Shown one piece after another: positions 40,697 to 50,122 of a stretch of DNA of 64,000 bases. Origin of the DNA: Pseudomonadota bacterium (lineage in GTDB: Bacteria > Pseudomonadota > Alphaproteobacteria > Reyranellales > Reyranellaceae); contig JAFEFF010000169.1 in the NCBI GenBank assembly GCA_018240745.1, positions 62,001-126,000 on the forward strand, read 5' to 3'. Every line of letters begins with the position of its first letter. Position 1 is the stretch's first letter. Below the pieces are notes generated by a model. That model was not told the DNA's origin. It saw only the letters and a program-made list of their open reading frames with translations, and searched no databases. A program made the translations under genes and the position numbers.

Positions 40697-43216
40697 ACGC
40701 TGCGCCTCGCCTTCACCCTGGCGCGGCGCGAGATGCGCAGCGGGCTGACCGGCTTCCGGCTGTTCCTCGCATGCCTTGCGCTCGGCGTCGGCGCGATCGC
40801 CGCGATCCTGTCGTTCAGCCGGGCGGTGCAGGAAGGCCTGAACGCCGACGCGCGCGAGCTTCTGGGCGGCGACGTCGCGATCTCGCTGCTGTCGCGCGAG
40901 GCGACCCCCGATCAGGTCGCCTGGCTGCGGACGCAGGGTACGCTGACGCGCTGGCTGGACAGCCGCTCGATGGCGCGGCCGGTGAAGCAGGACGGCAAGC
41001 CGGCGCTGGTGCAGCTCAAGGCGGTCGAGCCGGCCTATCCGCTGTATGGCGCCGTCGAGCTGCAAGGCGGCGGCTCCCTCGCCGATGCGCTCGCGACGCG
41101 GGACGGCGTGTGGGGCGCGGCGGTCGAGGAGGCGGCGCTGCAGCGCATGAATGCCGTGGTCGGCGACAAGCTGAAGGTCGGCGATGCGGTGGTCGAGATC
41201 CGGGCGGTGATCGCGCGCGAGCCCGATCGCGGCGTGAACGCGTTCGCGAGCCTCGGCCCGCGCCTGATGATCCCGCTCGGCGCGATCGCCCAGTCCGGCC
41301 TGGTGCAGCAGGGCAGCCTGCTGACCTGGGAATATCGCCTGCGCCTGCCCGCGGGAGCATCGGACCTCGATGAGATCGATCGCATGAAGGCCAGGTTTCC
41401 CGACGCCGGCTGGCGGGTGAGGGGGCTGGGCGATGCCGGCGGCGGCCTGCAGTTCTGGCTCAATCGCCTGACGCAATTCCTGAGCCTGGTCGGGCTGTCG
41501 GCGCTGCTGGTCGGCGGGGTCGGCGTCGGCAATGCCGTTTCGAGCTTCCTGTCGGCGCGGCTGCGCACCATCGCGACGATGAAGTGCCTGGGCGCACCCG
41601 GGCGGCTGGTGTTCGTCACCTATTTCCTGCAGATCGCGGCGCTGGCGCTGCTCGGCGTGGTCGTCGGCGTGGTGCTCGGCGCAGCCTTGCCGTTCCTCGC
41701 CAGGTCGGCGATCGCCGAGCTGCTGCCGTTGCGCGCGCGGATCGACATCTATGTCCGGCCGCTGCTGACCGCCGGCGTCTTCGGCCTGCTGGTGTCGCTG
41801 CTGTTCGCGTTGCTGCCGCTGCTGCGTGCCCGGGCGGTCTCCGCTGCGACCTTGATGCGCGGTGCCGCGGTTGGCCAGCGGCGCATCGTCTTCCGCGAGC
41901 TGGCGCTGATCGTCGCCGCGGTGGTCGTGCTCGCCGGCTTCACGGTGTACGTCGCCCCCGAGCGCCGCACCGCGGGCTGGTTCGTGCTGGGCGCGATCGG
42001 CGCCTTCATCGCCTTCCCGTTGCTCGCGCGCGGGCTGATGTGGGTCGCCGCGCGTGTCGGCAAGCCGAGGCTCGCCGCGCTCCGGCTGGCGCTCGCCAAT
42101 CTCCATCGTCCGGGCTCGCCGACGCCGGTCGTCATGCTGTCGCTGGGCCTCGGGCTTACCGTGCTGGTGGCGACGGCGCTGATCGAGGGCAATCTCCGCG
42201 CGCAGATCACCGAGCGTATCCCGAAGAACGCGCCGGCCTTCTTCTTCGTCGATATCCAGAGCTCGCAGATCGCCGACTTCGAGAAGGCCATCGCCGCGGT
42301 CCCCGGCGCGGGCCAGCTCGAGGCGGTGCCGTCCCTGCGCGGCCGCATCGCCAGGATCGCCGGCCAGCCGGTGAGCCGGATCAAGGTGCCGACCGATGCG
42401 CGCTGGGCGGTCGACAGCGACCGCGGCGTCACCTATTCGGCGACGCCGCCGGAGGGCGCGCGGATCGTCGCCGGCGAATGGTGGCCGCCCGACTATCACG
42501 GCCCGCAGCTCGTCTCGTTCGATGCCGAGCTCGCCAGGGCGTTCGGCATCGGCGTCGGCGACACCATCACCGTCAACATCCTCGGCCGCGACATCGAGGC
42601 CCGCATCGCCTCGCTGCGGCGGATCGAATGGCAGACGCTGTCGATCAACTTCGTGTTCGTCTTCTCGCCCGGCCTGCTCGACAAGGCGCCGCACACCTAT
42701 CTCGCGACGGTGAAAGCGACGCCCGAGGCCGAGGACAGGATCTTCGAGGCGGTCACCGGCCGCTTCCCCAACGTCACCGTGGTGCGTATTCGCGACGCCA
42801 TCGACACGGCCTCGGAGGTGCTGGGCAATATCGGCCTGGCGGTGCGGGTGATCGGCCTGCTCAGCATCCTGGCCGGCATCCTGGTGCTCGCCGGCGCCAT
42901 GCTGGCGACCCAGCGGCGGCGCATCCACGAGGCGGTCGTGATGAAGGTGCTGGGCGCTACCCGCGCGCGCATTGCCGGCACTTTCGCCTGGGAATTCGCC
43001 GCCCTCGGGCTGGCGACGGCGCTGGCGGCCCTGGCGGTGGGGACGGTCGCGGCGTACCTGGTGGTCCGCAATCTGATGGGGCTCGGCTGGACCTTCCTGC
43101 CGACGGTCGCCGTCGCGGTCGCCCTGGGGGCGATGGCGCTCACCCTGGCGTTCGGGCTGGCCGGCACCCTGGCAGCCCTGCGACAGCGGCCATTGGCCCT
43201 GCTTCGCAACGAATAA
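40649..43216 (+). CDS. ybbP: FtsX-like ABC transporter permease YbbP
   Basis: An 855-residue permease with the YbbP layout: an N-terminal membrane segment (LFLACLALGVGAIAAILSF), a large periplasmic domain, an FtsX domain with three membrane segments, a central pair of segments, a second periplasmic domain (TYSATPPEGARIVAGEWWPP, ISFN-like LSINFVF) and a second FtsX domain. Partner of YbbA. The first 16 residues (MNALYQERARGPRSGK) are encoded by palindrome D and are not typical; homologues usually begin at LRLAFTLARREMRSGLTGF. No other ATG lies at that point, so the element appears to provide the start. Confidence 0.88.
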   Translation: MNALYQERARGPRSGKTLRLAFTLARREMRSGLTGFRLFLACLALGVGAIAAILSFSRAVQEGLNADARELLGGDVAISLLSREATPDQVAWLRTQGTLTRWLDSRSMARPVKQDGKPALVQLKAVEPAYPLYGAVELQGGGSLADALATRDGVWGAAVEEAALQRMNAVVGDKLKVGDAVVEIRAVIAREPDRGVNAFASLGPRLMIPLGAIAQSGLVQQGSLLTWEYRLRLPAGASDLDEIDRMKARFPDAGWRVRGLGDAGGGLQFWLNRLTQFLSLVGLSALLVGGVGVGNAVSSFLSARLRTIATMKCLGAPGRLVFVTYFLQIAALALLGVVVGVVLGAALPFLARSAIAELLPLRARIDIYVRPLLTAGVFGLLVSLLFALLPLLRARAVSAATLMRGAAVGQRRIVFRELALIVAAVVVLAGFTVYVAPERRTAGWFVLGAIGAFIAFPLLARGLMWVAARVGKPRLAALRLALANLHRPGSPTPVVMLSLGLGLTVLVATALIEGNLRAQITERIPKNAPAFFFVDIQSSQIADFEKAIAAVPGAGQLEAVPSLRGRIARIAGQPVSRIKVPTDARWAVDSDRGVTYSATPPEGARIVAGEWWPPDYHGPQLVSFDAELARAFGIGVGDTITVNILGRDIEARIASLRRIEWQTLSINFVFVFSPGLLDKAPHTYLATVKATPEAEDRIFEAVTGRFPNVTVVRIRDAIDTASEVLGNIGLAVRVIGLLSILAGILVLAGAMLATQRRRIHEAVVMKVLGATRARIAGTFAWEFAALGLATALAALAVGTVAAYLVVRNLMGLGWTFLPTVAVAVALGAMALTLAFGLAGTLAALRQRPLALLRNE

Positions 43217-43338
43217 GGCCGAATTCCGGCACCGGTGGGTGGCGTTACCCCTACCGAACGTCCTTGATTCAGACGCGCTGCGTGCCCACATTGGCGGCGA
43301 AGGGGCGCGCTCAACGAGGCCTCTCGGAGGCGAGGGAT

Positions 43339-44091
43339 ATGGCAAACCAGAACTTCAACACTTTTGGCCGCGGCGGCGTGATCGCCGACCAGGCATCGTT
43401 CGATGTCGGTCTGCGCCAGCACATGATCCGCGTCTACAACTACATGGCGTCCGGCCTGGCCCTGTCGGGCATTGTGGCCTTCGCCCTGTTCAGCTCGACC
43501 GAGCTGGCCAGCCTGTTCTTTCAAGTGACGCCGGACGGCCGGGTGGCCGGCCTGAACATCCTTGGCTGGGTGGCAATCCTAGCGCCGCTCGGCCTGTTGC
43601 TGCTGACCGGTTTCCGCGCCGCGCAGATGAGCGTCGGGGCGATCCAGGCCGTCTACTGGGCGGTCACCGCGCTGATGGGCGTCAGCCTGTCGCTGCTGCT
43701 GTTCCGCTACACCGGCGCGTCGGTCGCCCGCACCTTCTTCGTGACGGCGGCGGCGTTCGGCGGCCTCAGCCTGTACGGCTACACCACCAAGCGGGATCTG
43801 TCGGCCTTCGGCAAGTTCCTGTTCATGGGCCTGATCGGCATCATCCTGGCCGGCCTGGTGAACATGATCTGGCCGTCGGGCACGATGACCTTCGTCATCT
43901 CGGTCGCGGGCGTGCTGATCTTCTCGGGCCTGATCGCCTACGACACCCAGACGATCAAGGAGCAGTACTCCGAGGCGTATGGCACGGCGGCGGCCGAGAA
44001 GGTCGCCATCTTCGGTGCGCTCAGCCTCTACCTCGACTTCGTGAACCTGTTCCAGTTCCTGATGAGCTTCATGGGACAGAGCCGCGACTAA
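43339..44091 (+). CDS. Bax inhibitor-1/YccA family membrane protein
   Basis: A 250-residue polytopic protein with seven membrane segments. It starts with the alphaproteobacterial pattern DVGLRQHMIRVYNYMASGLALSG, and includes the conserved FVTAAAFGGLSLYGYTTKRDLSAFGKFLFMGL and the pH-sensor Asp pair region LIAYDTQTIKEQYSE. BI-1 proteins are calcium leak channels or modulators of membrane protease FtsH/HflKC. GGAGGCGAGGG precedes the ATG. Transcription ends at a strong terminator just downstream. Confidence 0.92.
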   Translation: MANQNFNTFGRGGVIADQASFDVGLRQHMIRVYNYMASGLALSGIVAFALFSSTELASLFFQVTPDGRVAGLNILGWVAILAPLGLLLLTGFRAAQMSVGAIQAVYWAVTALMGVSLSLLLFRYTGASVARTFFVTAAAFGGLSLYGYTTKRDLSAFGKFLFMGLIGIILAGLVNMIWPSGTMTFVISVAGVLIFSGLIAYDTQTIKEQYSEAYGTAAAEKVAIFGALSLYLDFVNLFQFLMSFMGQSRD

Positions 44092-44116
44092 CCGGGTCAC
44101 GACTTGAGACCGCAGG

Positions 44117-44144
44117 CGCCCGGGCCGAAAGGCCCGGGCGTTTT
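44117..44144 (+). terminator. Intrinsic terminator after the BI-1 gene
   Basis: Perfect 10-bp stem CGCCCGGGCC / GGCCCGGGCG with a GAAA tetraloop, followed by TTTT. It stands 25 bases after the stop of the BI-1 family gene and just before nhaA, separating their transcripts. Confidence 0.92.
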
Positions 44145-44161
44145 GCCGTATGCATGGTCCC

Positions 44162-45283
44162 ATGAAGCGCTGGTTGGCCTTCCTGCAGAGCGACGCGGGC
44201 AGCGCGCTGCCCCTGCTGGCCGCCGCGGTACTGGCGCTGGTGCTCGCCAATTCGCCATTCGGCGCGGGAGTCGTCCACGTCCTGCACGCCGACGTCGCGC
44301 ACGATTCGCTGGTGCACTGGATCGACGACGGCCTGATGGTCGTGTTCTTCCTGCTGGTCGGCATGGAGATCAAGCGCGAGGTCGTGGCGGGCGAGCTGTC
44401 GCGGCCATCGCAGGTCGCCCTGCCGGTCGCGGGCGCCCTGGGCGGCATCCTGCTGCCGGCGGCGATCTACGCCGCACTGAACCGGCACGACGGCGCGGCG
44501 CTCAACGGCTGGGCGATCCCGTCGGCGACCGACATCGCCTTCGCCGCGGCCATCGTCGGGGTGCTGGGCGCCAGGCGAGTGCCGCCGTCGTTGCGGCTGT
44601 TCCTGCTGACCCTGGCGATCGTCGACGATCTCGCCGCGATCGCCATCATCGCCGTGTTCTACACCGCGCAACTGTCGGCGCTGGCGTTGCTGCTGGCCGG
44701 GCTGTGCATCCTCGCCCTGGTCGCGCTGAATGCGCTCGGCGTCGGGCGCATGCCGCCCTATCTTCTGGTCGGCATCGTGCTCTGGCTGTGCGTGCTCGAC
44801 TCGGGCGTGCATGCGACCCTGGCCGGCGTCGTGCTGGCCTTCTGCCTTCCGCTGGGCGAGGCCTTCGACCGACTGGAACATGTGCTCCGGCCATGGGTCC
44901 TCTATCTCGTGCTGCCGCTGTTCGCCTTCGCCAACTCCGGCCTCGATCTCGGCGCGGTGGACGCGGCCATGGTGCGCGATCCGATCGTGATCGGCATCGT
45001 CGCCGGGCTGTTCTTCGGCAAGCAGGTCGGCATCTTCGCGGGCGCTGCGTTGCTGATCGCCTGCGGCGCGGCGAGGCTGCCGGCCGGCGCGACCTGGCGG
45101 CAGCTCTATGGCGTCGCGGTGTGCGGCGGCATCGGCTTCACCATGAGCCTGTTCATCGGCACCCTGGCCTTCGGGAACGACGGCAAGCTCGCACTGGTGC
45201 AGCTCGGCGTGCTGGCCGGCTCGCTGCTCTCGGCCTCGTTGGGATATGCACTTCTGGCAGGGCACCGGCCCCGTCGGCGGTGA
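44162..45283 (+). CDS. nhaA: Na+/H+ antiporter NhaA
   Basis: A 373-residue antiporter with about 12 membrane segments. The two ion-binding Asp residues appear in LAIVDDLAAIAIIAVFY, the assembled helix regions include PSATDIAFAAAIVGVLG and CGGIGFTMSLFIGTLAF. Exchanges two protons for one sodium, giving salt and alkali tolerance. Start at 44162 (MKRWLAFLQSD) matches the family N-terminus; an ATG four codons earlier is also possible. No Shine-Dalgarno is visible. The terminator T-run ends only 17 bases upstream. Confidence 0.93.
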   Translation: MKRWLAFLQSDAGSALPLLAAAVLALVLANSPFGAGVVHVLHADVAHDSLVHWIDDGLMVVFFLLVGMEIKREVVAGELSRPSQVALPVAGALGGILLPAAIYAALNRHDGAALNGWAIPSATDIAFAAAIVGVLGARRVPPSLRLFLLTLAIVDDLAAIAIIAVFYTAQLSALALLLAGLCILALVALNALGVGRMPPYLLVGIVLWLCVLDSGVHATLAGVVLAFCLPLGEAFDRLEHVLRPWVLYLVLPLFAFANSGLDLGAVDAAMVRDPIVIGIVAGLFFGKQVGIFAGAALLIACGAARLPAGATWRQLYGVAVCGGIGFTMSLFIGTLAFGNDGKLALVQLGVLAGSLLSASLGYALLAGHRPRRR

Positions 45284-45293
45284 CGGAGGCGGA

Positions 45294-45321
45294 TTGCGCG
45301 GTTTCCGCCCCGGCCTATACT
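45294..45321 (+). promoter_or_regulatory. Promoter giving a leaderless HxlR transcript
   Basis: TTGCGC (45294-45299), a 16-base spacer, then TATACT (45316-45321). The A of the HxlR ATG is seven bases after the -10, just where transcription should start. The mRNA would have no leader, in line with the lack of a Shine-Dalgarno. The promoter partly overlaps the downstream side of nhaA. Confidence 0.5.
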
Positions 45322-45327
45322 TTCCGC

Positions 45328-45837
45328 ATGCGGCGCACCTCGTACGAACAGATGAATTGTTCGATCGCTTCAGCGCTCGATGTCGTCGGCGAGCCCTGGA
45401 CGCTGCTGATCGTGCGCGATGCCTTCTACGGCGTGCGCCGGTTCGACGACTTCCAGGAGAATCTCGGCATCGCCCGCAATGTGCTGACCGCGCGCTTGAA
45501 GAAGCTCGTCGAGGCCGGCGTGTTCCGCAAGACCGCCTACCGCCAGCGGCCGCTGCGCCACGAGTATCGCCTGACCGACAAGGGCGCGGCGCTGTTCACC
45601 GTGATCGTCGGCCTGAAGCAGTGGGGCGACCGGTTCGGCCCGGCGTCGAAGAACGGCAAGCCGATGGACCTGGTGGACCGCAACGACGGCAAGCCGCTCG
45701 AGCCGGTGCTGATCGACGCGCTGAGCGGGCGCCGGATCGAGCTCACCAACGTGCGCGCGGTGGCCGGCCCCGGCGCGGTGCAAGCGACGCGCGACTTCTT
45801 CGACCGGCTGACCTTGAACAAGTCGGCGGTGCGCTGA
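45328..45837 (+). CDS. HxlR-family transcriptional regulator
   Basis: A 169-residue winged-helix regulator. It begins with the family pattern MRRTSYEQMNCSIASALDVVGEPWTLLIVRDAFYGVRRF, followed by recognition helix and wing NLGIARNVLTARLKKLVEAGVFRKTAYRQRPLRHEYRLTDKG. The extended C-terminal part (about 105-169) is typical of longer members. The start at 45328 is chosen from this pattern and the promoter; a GTG at 45280 overlapping the nhaA stop would add 16 atypical residues. HxlR proteins respond to electrophiles or redox stress; its target is unknown. Confidence 0.87.
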   Translation: MRRTSYEQMNCSIASALDVVGEPWTLLIVRDAFYGVRRFDDFQENLGIARNVLTARLKKLVEAGVFRKTAYRQRPLRHEYRLTDKGAALFTVIVGLKQWGDRFGPASKNGKPMDLVDRNDGKPLEPVLIDALSGRRIELTNVRAVAGPGAVQATRDFFDRLTLNKSAVR

Positions 45838-45843
45838 CTTCGA

Positions 45844-46017
45844 TCAGTCCAGTTTCCTGTCGTCGTGCTCGCGGCGCCGGCGCTCGGCGGCGTCCTTGTC
45901 GGCCGCCTTCTGCGCCTTGGTGCGACCGAAGCGCTGGCGATTGGCTTCGGCCTCGCGTTCCCGCTCGCGCCGCGCCTTGTCCTTGCGGGCCTGCCTGAGG
46001 TTGACGATTTCAGCCAT
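45844..46017 (-). CDS. DUF4169 family protein
   Basis: A 57-residue highly charged helical protein: MAEIVNLRQARKDKARRERE, then REAEANRQRFGRTKAQKAAD and KDAAERRRREHDDRKLD. This fits the DUF4169 family, known only from Alphaproteobacteria, function unknown. It is mostly Arg, Lys, Glu and Ala and may form a single long helix. It converges with the HxlR gene and diverges from the AsmA gene. Confidence 0.88.
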   Translation of the reverse strand: MAEIVNLRQARKDKARREREREAEANRQRFGRTKAQKAADKDAAERRRREHDDRKLD

Positions 46018-46096
46018 CGCATCGCTCCCGATTTCTCTATGCCGTGCACAGCCGCGATGCGCTAGTCTTCGATCGAGGCGATCGAGGGAGAAACCT

Positions 46097-49000
46097 ATGA
46101 CTTCTTCCAGGCGCAACAGGCTCCTGATTGCCGCGGCTGGCGTCGTAGGCGTGCTGATCGTGGCGCTTCTGATCGCGCCCTCGTTGATCGATCTCGACAG
46201 GTACAAGCCGCAGATCGTGGCCGAGGTGAAGAAGGCGACCGGCCGCGACCTGGTGATCGACGGGCCGGCCTCGCTCAGCCTGTTGCCGCTGCCGAGCGCC
46301 ACCGTGAGCGGCGTGAAGTTCTTCAACATGCCGGGGGCGAAAAACCCCAACATGGTCGAGGTGAAGTCGATCACGGTGAAACCGTCGGTGCTCGCGCTGC
46401 TGGTCGGGCGGCTCGCGGTCGACGAGGTGACGCTGGTCGAGCCCAAGATCGTTCTGGAGATCAATGCCGAGGGCAAGCCGAACTGGGAATTCGCGCCGTC
46501 GGTCGCCGAGGCCAAGCCCGCCGCGCCCAAGCCCAGCTCGCCCATGCCCTTGTCGCTGGGCAGGCTCGCGATCGAGAACGGCACGCTGATCTTCAGCGAT
46601 TCCAAGGCCGGCCTCTCGGTCACCGCCGAGAAGGCGAACTTCGAGGCCTCGGTCGGCTCGATCGACGGGCCGTATTCCCTGGCCGGCAGCGCCATGGTCA
46701 ACGGCGCGCCGCTCAAGCTCGATCTCTCGGTCGGTGCGAAGGGCGGAGACGGCATGGCGACGTCGATCGCGCTCGAAGCGGGCGGCGGCAAGCTCAGCTT
46801 CAACGGCAAGCTCTCCGAGCTCGGCCCCAACGCCAGGCTCGTGGGCCAGGCCAGCGCTTCGGCCGATTCGCTGACGGCGTTCGCCGCGACCCTGATCGGG
46901 CTGGCGGGTCAACCGGTGCCGGCCCTGCCACCATTGCTCGCCAGCAAGTTCAGCTTCGACGGCGCCATCGAGGCCTCGCAGAGCCAGTTCGCCGCGCGCG
47001 ACTTCAAGCTCGCGCTGGCGGGCGACAGCGGCTCCGGCTCGATCGCCGTCACCCTCAAGCCCGCGCTCGCGGTCGACGCCAGGCTGTCCCTGCCCAGGAT
47101 CGATCTCGATCGCGTGCTGGCAGGCCTCTCGGCCCCGCCGCCCCCCGCCACGCCGGGCAAGCCCGCTTCGGCGGCGACGCCCACGAGCAGTGGCGGGGCG
47201 AGCTTCCTCGAGACCCTGACGGCGAAGATCTCGCTCGACGCGGCAGAGGTCGTCTACAACAAGCAATCGGTGCGCAAGGTCGCGATCGAGCTCGACGCCA
47301 AGGGCGGCGCGGTCGCCGTGCCGCGGCTCGCCGCCACGCTGCCCGGCGACATGGTTCTGCAGGCGCAGTCGACCCTGTCGGGCAGGGCGGTCAGCGGCGA
47401 TTTCAGCCTGGTCGGGCCCAAGCTGCGCGACACGCTCGCCTGGCTCGCGATCGACACCTCCTCGCTGCCCCCCAACAAGCTCACCAGACTGAGCCTCAAG
47501 GGCCAGCTCGGCTCGAGCGGCGGCGCGGTACAGGTCAAGAACGCCGCCTTCGAGCTCGACGACGTCAAGGGCACCGGCGGCGTCACCATCACCTTCTCGG
47601 TGCCGTTGTCGATCGTCACCCAGATCGACATCGACTCGGTCGACCTCGATTCCTACCTGGCCAAGCCTGCGGGCGGCGACAAGAAGCCGGCGGCGCCGGC
47701 TCCGGCCGCGGCGCCCGGCAGCAAGCCGCCCACATCGGTCGGGCCGTCGATCGGGCTGAAGCTCAAGATCGCCAGGGCGATCTACAACAAGCAGGCGATC
47801 GGCGGCATCCAGGCCAACCTGGCGCTGAAGGGCCGCACGGTCTCGTTCGACGACATCTCGGTCTCGAACCTGGGCGGCGCGCGTCTCGCGGTGCGTGGCA
47901 ACGTCACCGACTTCGACCAGCCGTCGCGGCGCTTCGACGTCGCCTTCAACTTCGAGGCGCCCGATCTCGCGCCCGTGCTCAGGATCGCGGGCGCCACCGC
48001 GCCGGACACCTTCGGCAAGGTTGCTGCGAAGGGTGGCGTGTCGGGCTCCGTCGAGGCGATGACGTTCCGCGAGCTCGAGATCGCGGCCGAGGGCCAGACC
48101 GCGCGGATCGACGGCACGCTGACCATGCCGGGCGCGGCGACGCGGCCGCCCTCGACGATCGGCTACAAGGGCAAGGTCACGGCCAACGGCCAGACGATCG
48201 AGGGCACGGTCGAGGCCAAGGTTGCCGATCGGCCCGAAATCAAGGCCGACCTGCGCACCAGCCTGCTCGACCTCGACAAGTTCGGCAGCGCACCGGCACC
48301 GACGCAGCGCGGCAAGCCGGCGGCGCCGGCGCAACCGGCGACGCAAACCATCGACACGGCGCCGCTGCGTGCGTTCGACGCTTCGTTCAAGCTGGTCGCC
48401 GGTACGCTGATCAGCTCGCCGCTTCGCCTCAACAACGCCGACATTGCCCTTACGCTGAAGGATGGGCTGCTCACGCTGCAGCACCTGAAGGGCGGTCTGT
48501 ATGGCGGCGCGGTCGATCTCTCGGGAACGATCGACGGCCGCAAGCCCGCCCTGGCGATCGACTTCAAGGGCGACGCCAGGGGCATCAACCTCGCCGAGAT
48601 GCTGCGCAGCACCTCGGGCACCAACGTGTTCGGCGGCAAGGTCCGGGTGACGGTCGACGGACAGCTCAACGCGACCGGCATCACGCTCAAAGGTGCCGGC
48701 ACCACGCGCGAGCAACTGCGCGGCTCGATGGTCGGCGGCCTGCAGCTCAGCGGGCACGTTTTCGCCGGCGCCGACCAGGCGCTGATCACGCTCGGCACGG
48801 GCGCGGCAAACGCGGTCGGCGGCGTGGTCGACAACACGCTCGGCAACGTGCTGGGCGTGGTCGGCGCGCGCAGCCCGACCAACCTGCTGACGGCCGCCTC
48901 GGTGCTCCTAAACCGCTTCGTGAACCGCAACAACCCGATCTCGGGCCATCTCGACATCGCGGGCGGCATGGTGAGCGACAAGAGCCTGGTCGTCTCGGGC

Positions 49001-49291
49001 GACCGCGCCACGGCCAATATCGCGACGCGCACCAACCTGGTCACGCGGACGACCAACACGACCGTGAACTTCGTGCTCGCTGAGGATCCGTCGGCGCCCT
49101 ACATCATCGCCTCGATCAACGGCCCGCTCTCGGGCCCGAGCTACAGCGTCAGTCGTGGCAGCGCCAAGGATCCGCCGGGCGTGGTCAACACGCTCACCAA
49201 TGCAGTGCCCAACATCGTCCCCGGCGTCGGCAATGTCCTGCCCAAGGTGCCGCTGCCCAATCTTCCCCTGCCCAACCTCTTCGGACGCTGA
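46097..49291 (+). CDS. Large AsmA family protein
   Basis: A 1064-residue protein anchored by one N-terminal membrane segment (LLIAAAGVVGVLIVALLIAP), followed at once by the AsmA signature SLIDLDRYKPQIVAEVKKATGRDLVIDG. A long periplasmic region of repeating beta strands is interrupted by Pro/Ala linkers near 355-375, 530-545 and 735-755. The C-terminal AsmA_2 region includes GTTREQLRGSMVGGLQLSG. AsmA/TamB-like proteins form hydrophobic grooves that move phospholipid to the outer membrane. GAGGGAG precedes the ATG. The nitroreductase gene starts right after it. Confidence 0.9.
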   Translation: MTSSRRNRLLIAAAGVVGVLIVALLIAPSLIDLDRYKPQIVAEVKKATGRDLVIDGPASLSLLPLPSATVSGVKFFNMPGAKNPNMVEVKSITVKPSVLALLVGRLAVDEVTLVEPKIVLEINAEGKPNWEFAPSVAEAKPAAPKPSSPMPLSLGRLAIENGTLIFSDSKAGLSVTAEKANFEASVGSIDGPYSLAGSAMVNGAPLKLDLSVGAKGGDGMATSIALEAGGGKLSFNGKLSELGPNARLVGQASASADSLTAFAATLIGLAGQPVPALPPLLASKFSFDGAIEASQSQFAARDFKLALAGDSGSGSIAVTLKPALAVDARLSLPRIDLDRVLAGLSAPPPPATPGKPASAATPTSSGGASFLETLTAKISLDAAEVVYNKQSVRKVAIELDAKGGAVAVPRLAATLPGDMVLQAQSTLSGRAVSGDFSLVGPKLRDTLAWLAIDTSSLPPNKLTRLSLKGQLGSSGGAVQVKNAAFELDDVKGTGGVTITFSVPLSIVTQIDIDSVDLDSYLAKPAGGDKKPAAPAPAAAPGSKPPTSVGPSIGLKLKIARAIYNKQAIGGIQANLALKGRTVSFDDISVSNLGGARLAVRGNVTDFDQPSRRFDVAFNFEAPDLAPVLRIAGATAPDTFGKVAAKGGVSGSVEAMTFRELEIAAEGQTARIDGTLTMPGAATRPPSTIGYKGKVTANGQTIEGTVEAKVADRPEIKADLRTSLLDLDKFGSAPAPTQRGKPAAPAQPATQTIDTAPLRAFDASFKLVAGTLISSPLRLNNADIALTLKDGLLTLQHLKGGLYGGAVDLSGTIDGRKPALAIDFKGDARGINLAEMLRSTSGTNVFGGKVRVTVDGQLNATGITLKGAGTTREQLRGSMVGGLQLSGHVFAGADQALITLGTGAANAVGGVVDNTLGNVLGVVGARSPTNLLTAASVLLNRFVNRNNPISGHLDIAGGMVSDKSLVVSGDRATANIATRTNLVTRTTNTTVNFVLAEDPSAPYIIASINGPLSGPSYSVSRGSAKDPPGVVNTLTNAVPNIVPGVGNVLPKVPLPNLPLPNLFGR

Positions 49292-50122
49292 ATGCTCGAC
49301 AAACTGATGGCTGCGCTCAAGGCGCGATTCGGAACCGCGCCCGCGCTCGGGGAGGCGCCCAGGAACTCCGACGTGCTGGCCGAGATGGCCAATCGTCGCG
49401 TGATCCGCCGCTACACGGACCAGCCGGTCGATCCGGCGCTGCTGGACACGCTGTGTGCGGTGGCGCTGTCGGCGCCCTCGAAGTCGGACCTGCAACAGGC
49501 CGACATCGTGATCGTCTCCGACAAGGGCCAGCGCGAGAAGCTCGAGGCTTTGCTGCCCGACAATCCGTGGGTGAAGGCGGCGCCGGTGTTCCTGGTGTTC
49601 TGTGGCAACAACCGTCGCCATCGCCTGCTGTTCGAATGGCGCAAGCGCCCGTTCGTGAACGACTACCTCGACCCGTTCTTCAATGCCTCGGTCGATGCCG
49701 GCATCGTGCTGGCGACCTTCATCGCCGCCGCCGACCGCGTCGGCCTGGGGAGCTGCCCGATCAGCGCCATCCGCAACCATGCCCAGGAGGTCTCGGACAT
49801 CCTGTCGCTGCCGGCGCACGTTTTCCCGGTGGCGGCGCTGGGCGCCGGCTGGCCGTCCTTCGCAGGGGTGATGAGTCCCCGACTCGGCCTCGACGTCACG
49901 ATCCACCGCGACCGCTATGACGAGAGCGGGCTCGAAGAGAAGATCGCCGCCTACGACAAGCGCCGCGAGACGGTCCAGCCTTACCGCACGCAGCGCTACA
50001 CGGAAAAGTTCGGCCAGAGCGCCGAGTACGGCTGGTCGGAGGACAAGGCCCGGCAATATTCGGTGCCCGAGCGGGCCGATTTCGGTGCTTTCGTGCGCCG
50101 CAAGGGCTTCAAGCTCGACTGA
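49292..50122 (+). CDS. Nitroreductase family protein (NfsA-like)
   Basis: A 276-residue FMN-dependent nitroreductase. It has the SRRSxRxY-type start NRRVIRRYTDQPVDPALLDTL, SAPSKSDLQQADIVIV, the flavin-facing FFNASVDAGIVLATFIAAAD and GLGSCPISAIRNH, and the C-terminal extension of NfsA-like enzymes (GLEEKIAAYDKRRETVQPYRTQRY). Reduces nitro compounds, quinones or flavins with NAD(P)H. Its ATG begins immediately at the AsmA stop; the last 14 bases overlap the convergent ribbon-helix-helix gene. Confidence 0.87.
   Translation: MLDKLMAALKARFGTAPALGEAPRNSDVLAEMANRRVIRRYTDQPVDPALLDTLCAVALSAPSKSDLQQADIVIVSDKGQREKLEALLPDNPWVKAAPVFLVFCGNNRRHRLLFEWRKRPFVNDYLDPFFNASVDAGIVLATFIAAADRVGLGSCPISAIRNHAQEVSDILSLPAHVFPVAALGAGWPSFAGVMSPRLGLDVTIHRDRYDESGLEEKIAAYDKRRETVQPYRTQRYTEKFGQSAEYGWSEDKARQYSVPERADFGAFVRRKGFKLD

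Noticed and set aside
40496..43345. A 949-codon open frame on the minus strand opposite ybbP.
   Set aside because: Its translation is rich in Arg, Gln, Asp and His with no fold, and it mirrors codon positions of ybbP. It is a shadow of the permease gene.
46037..48757. A 906-codon minus-strand frame opposite the AsmA gene.
   Set aside because: Same compositional shadow effect; the plus-strand product has a clear AsmA signature and membrane anchor.
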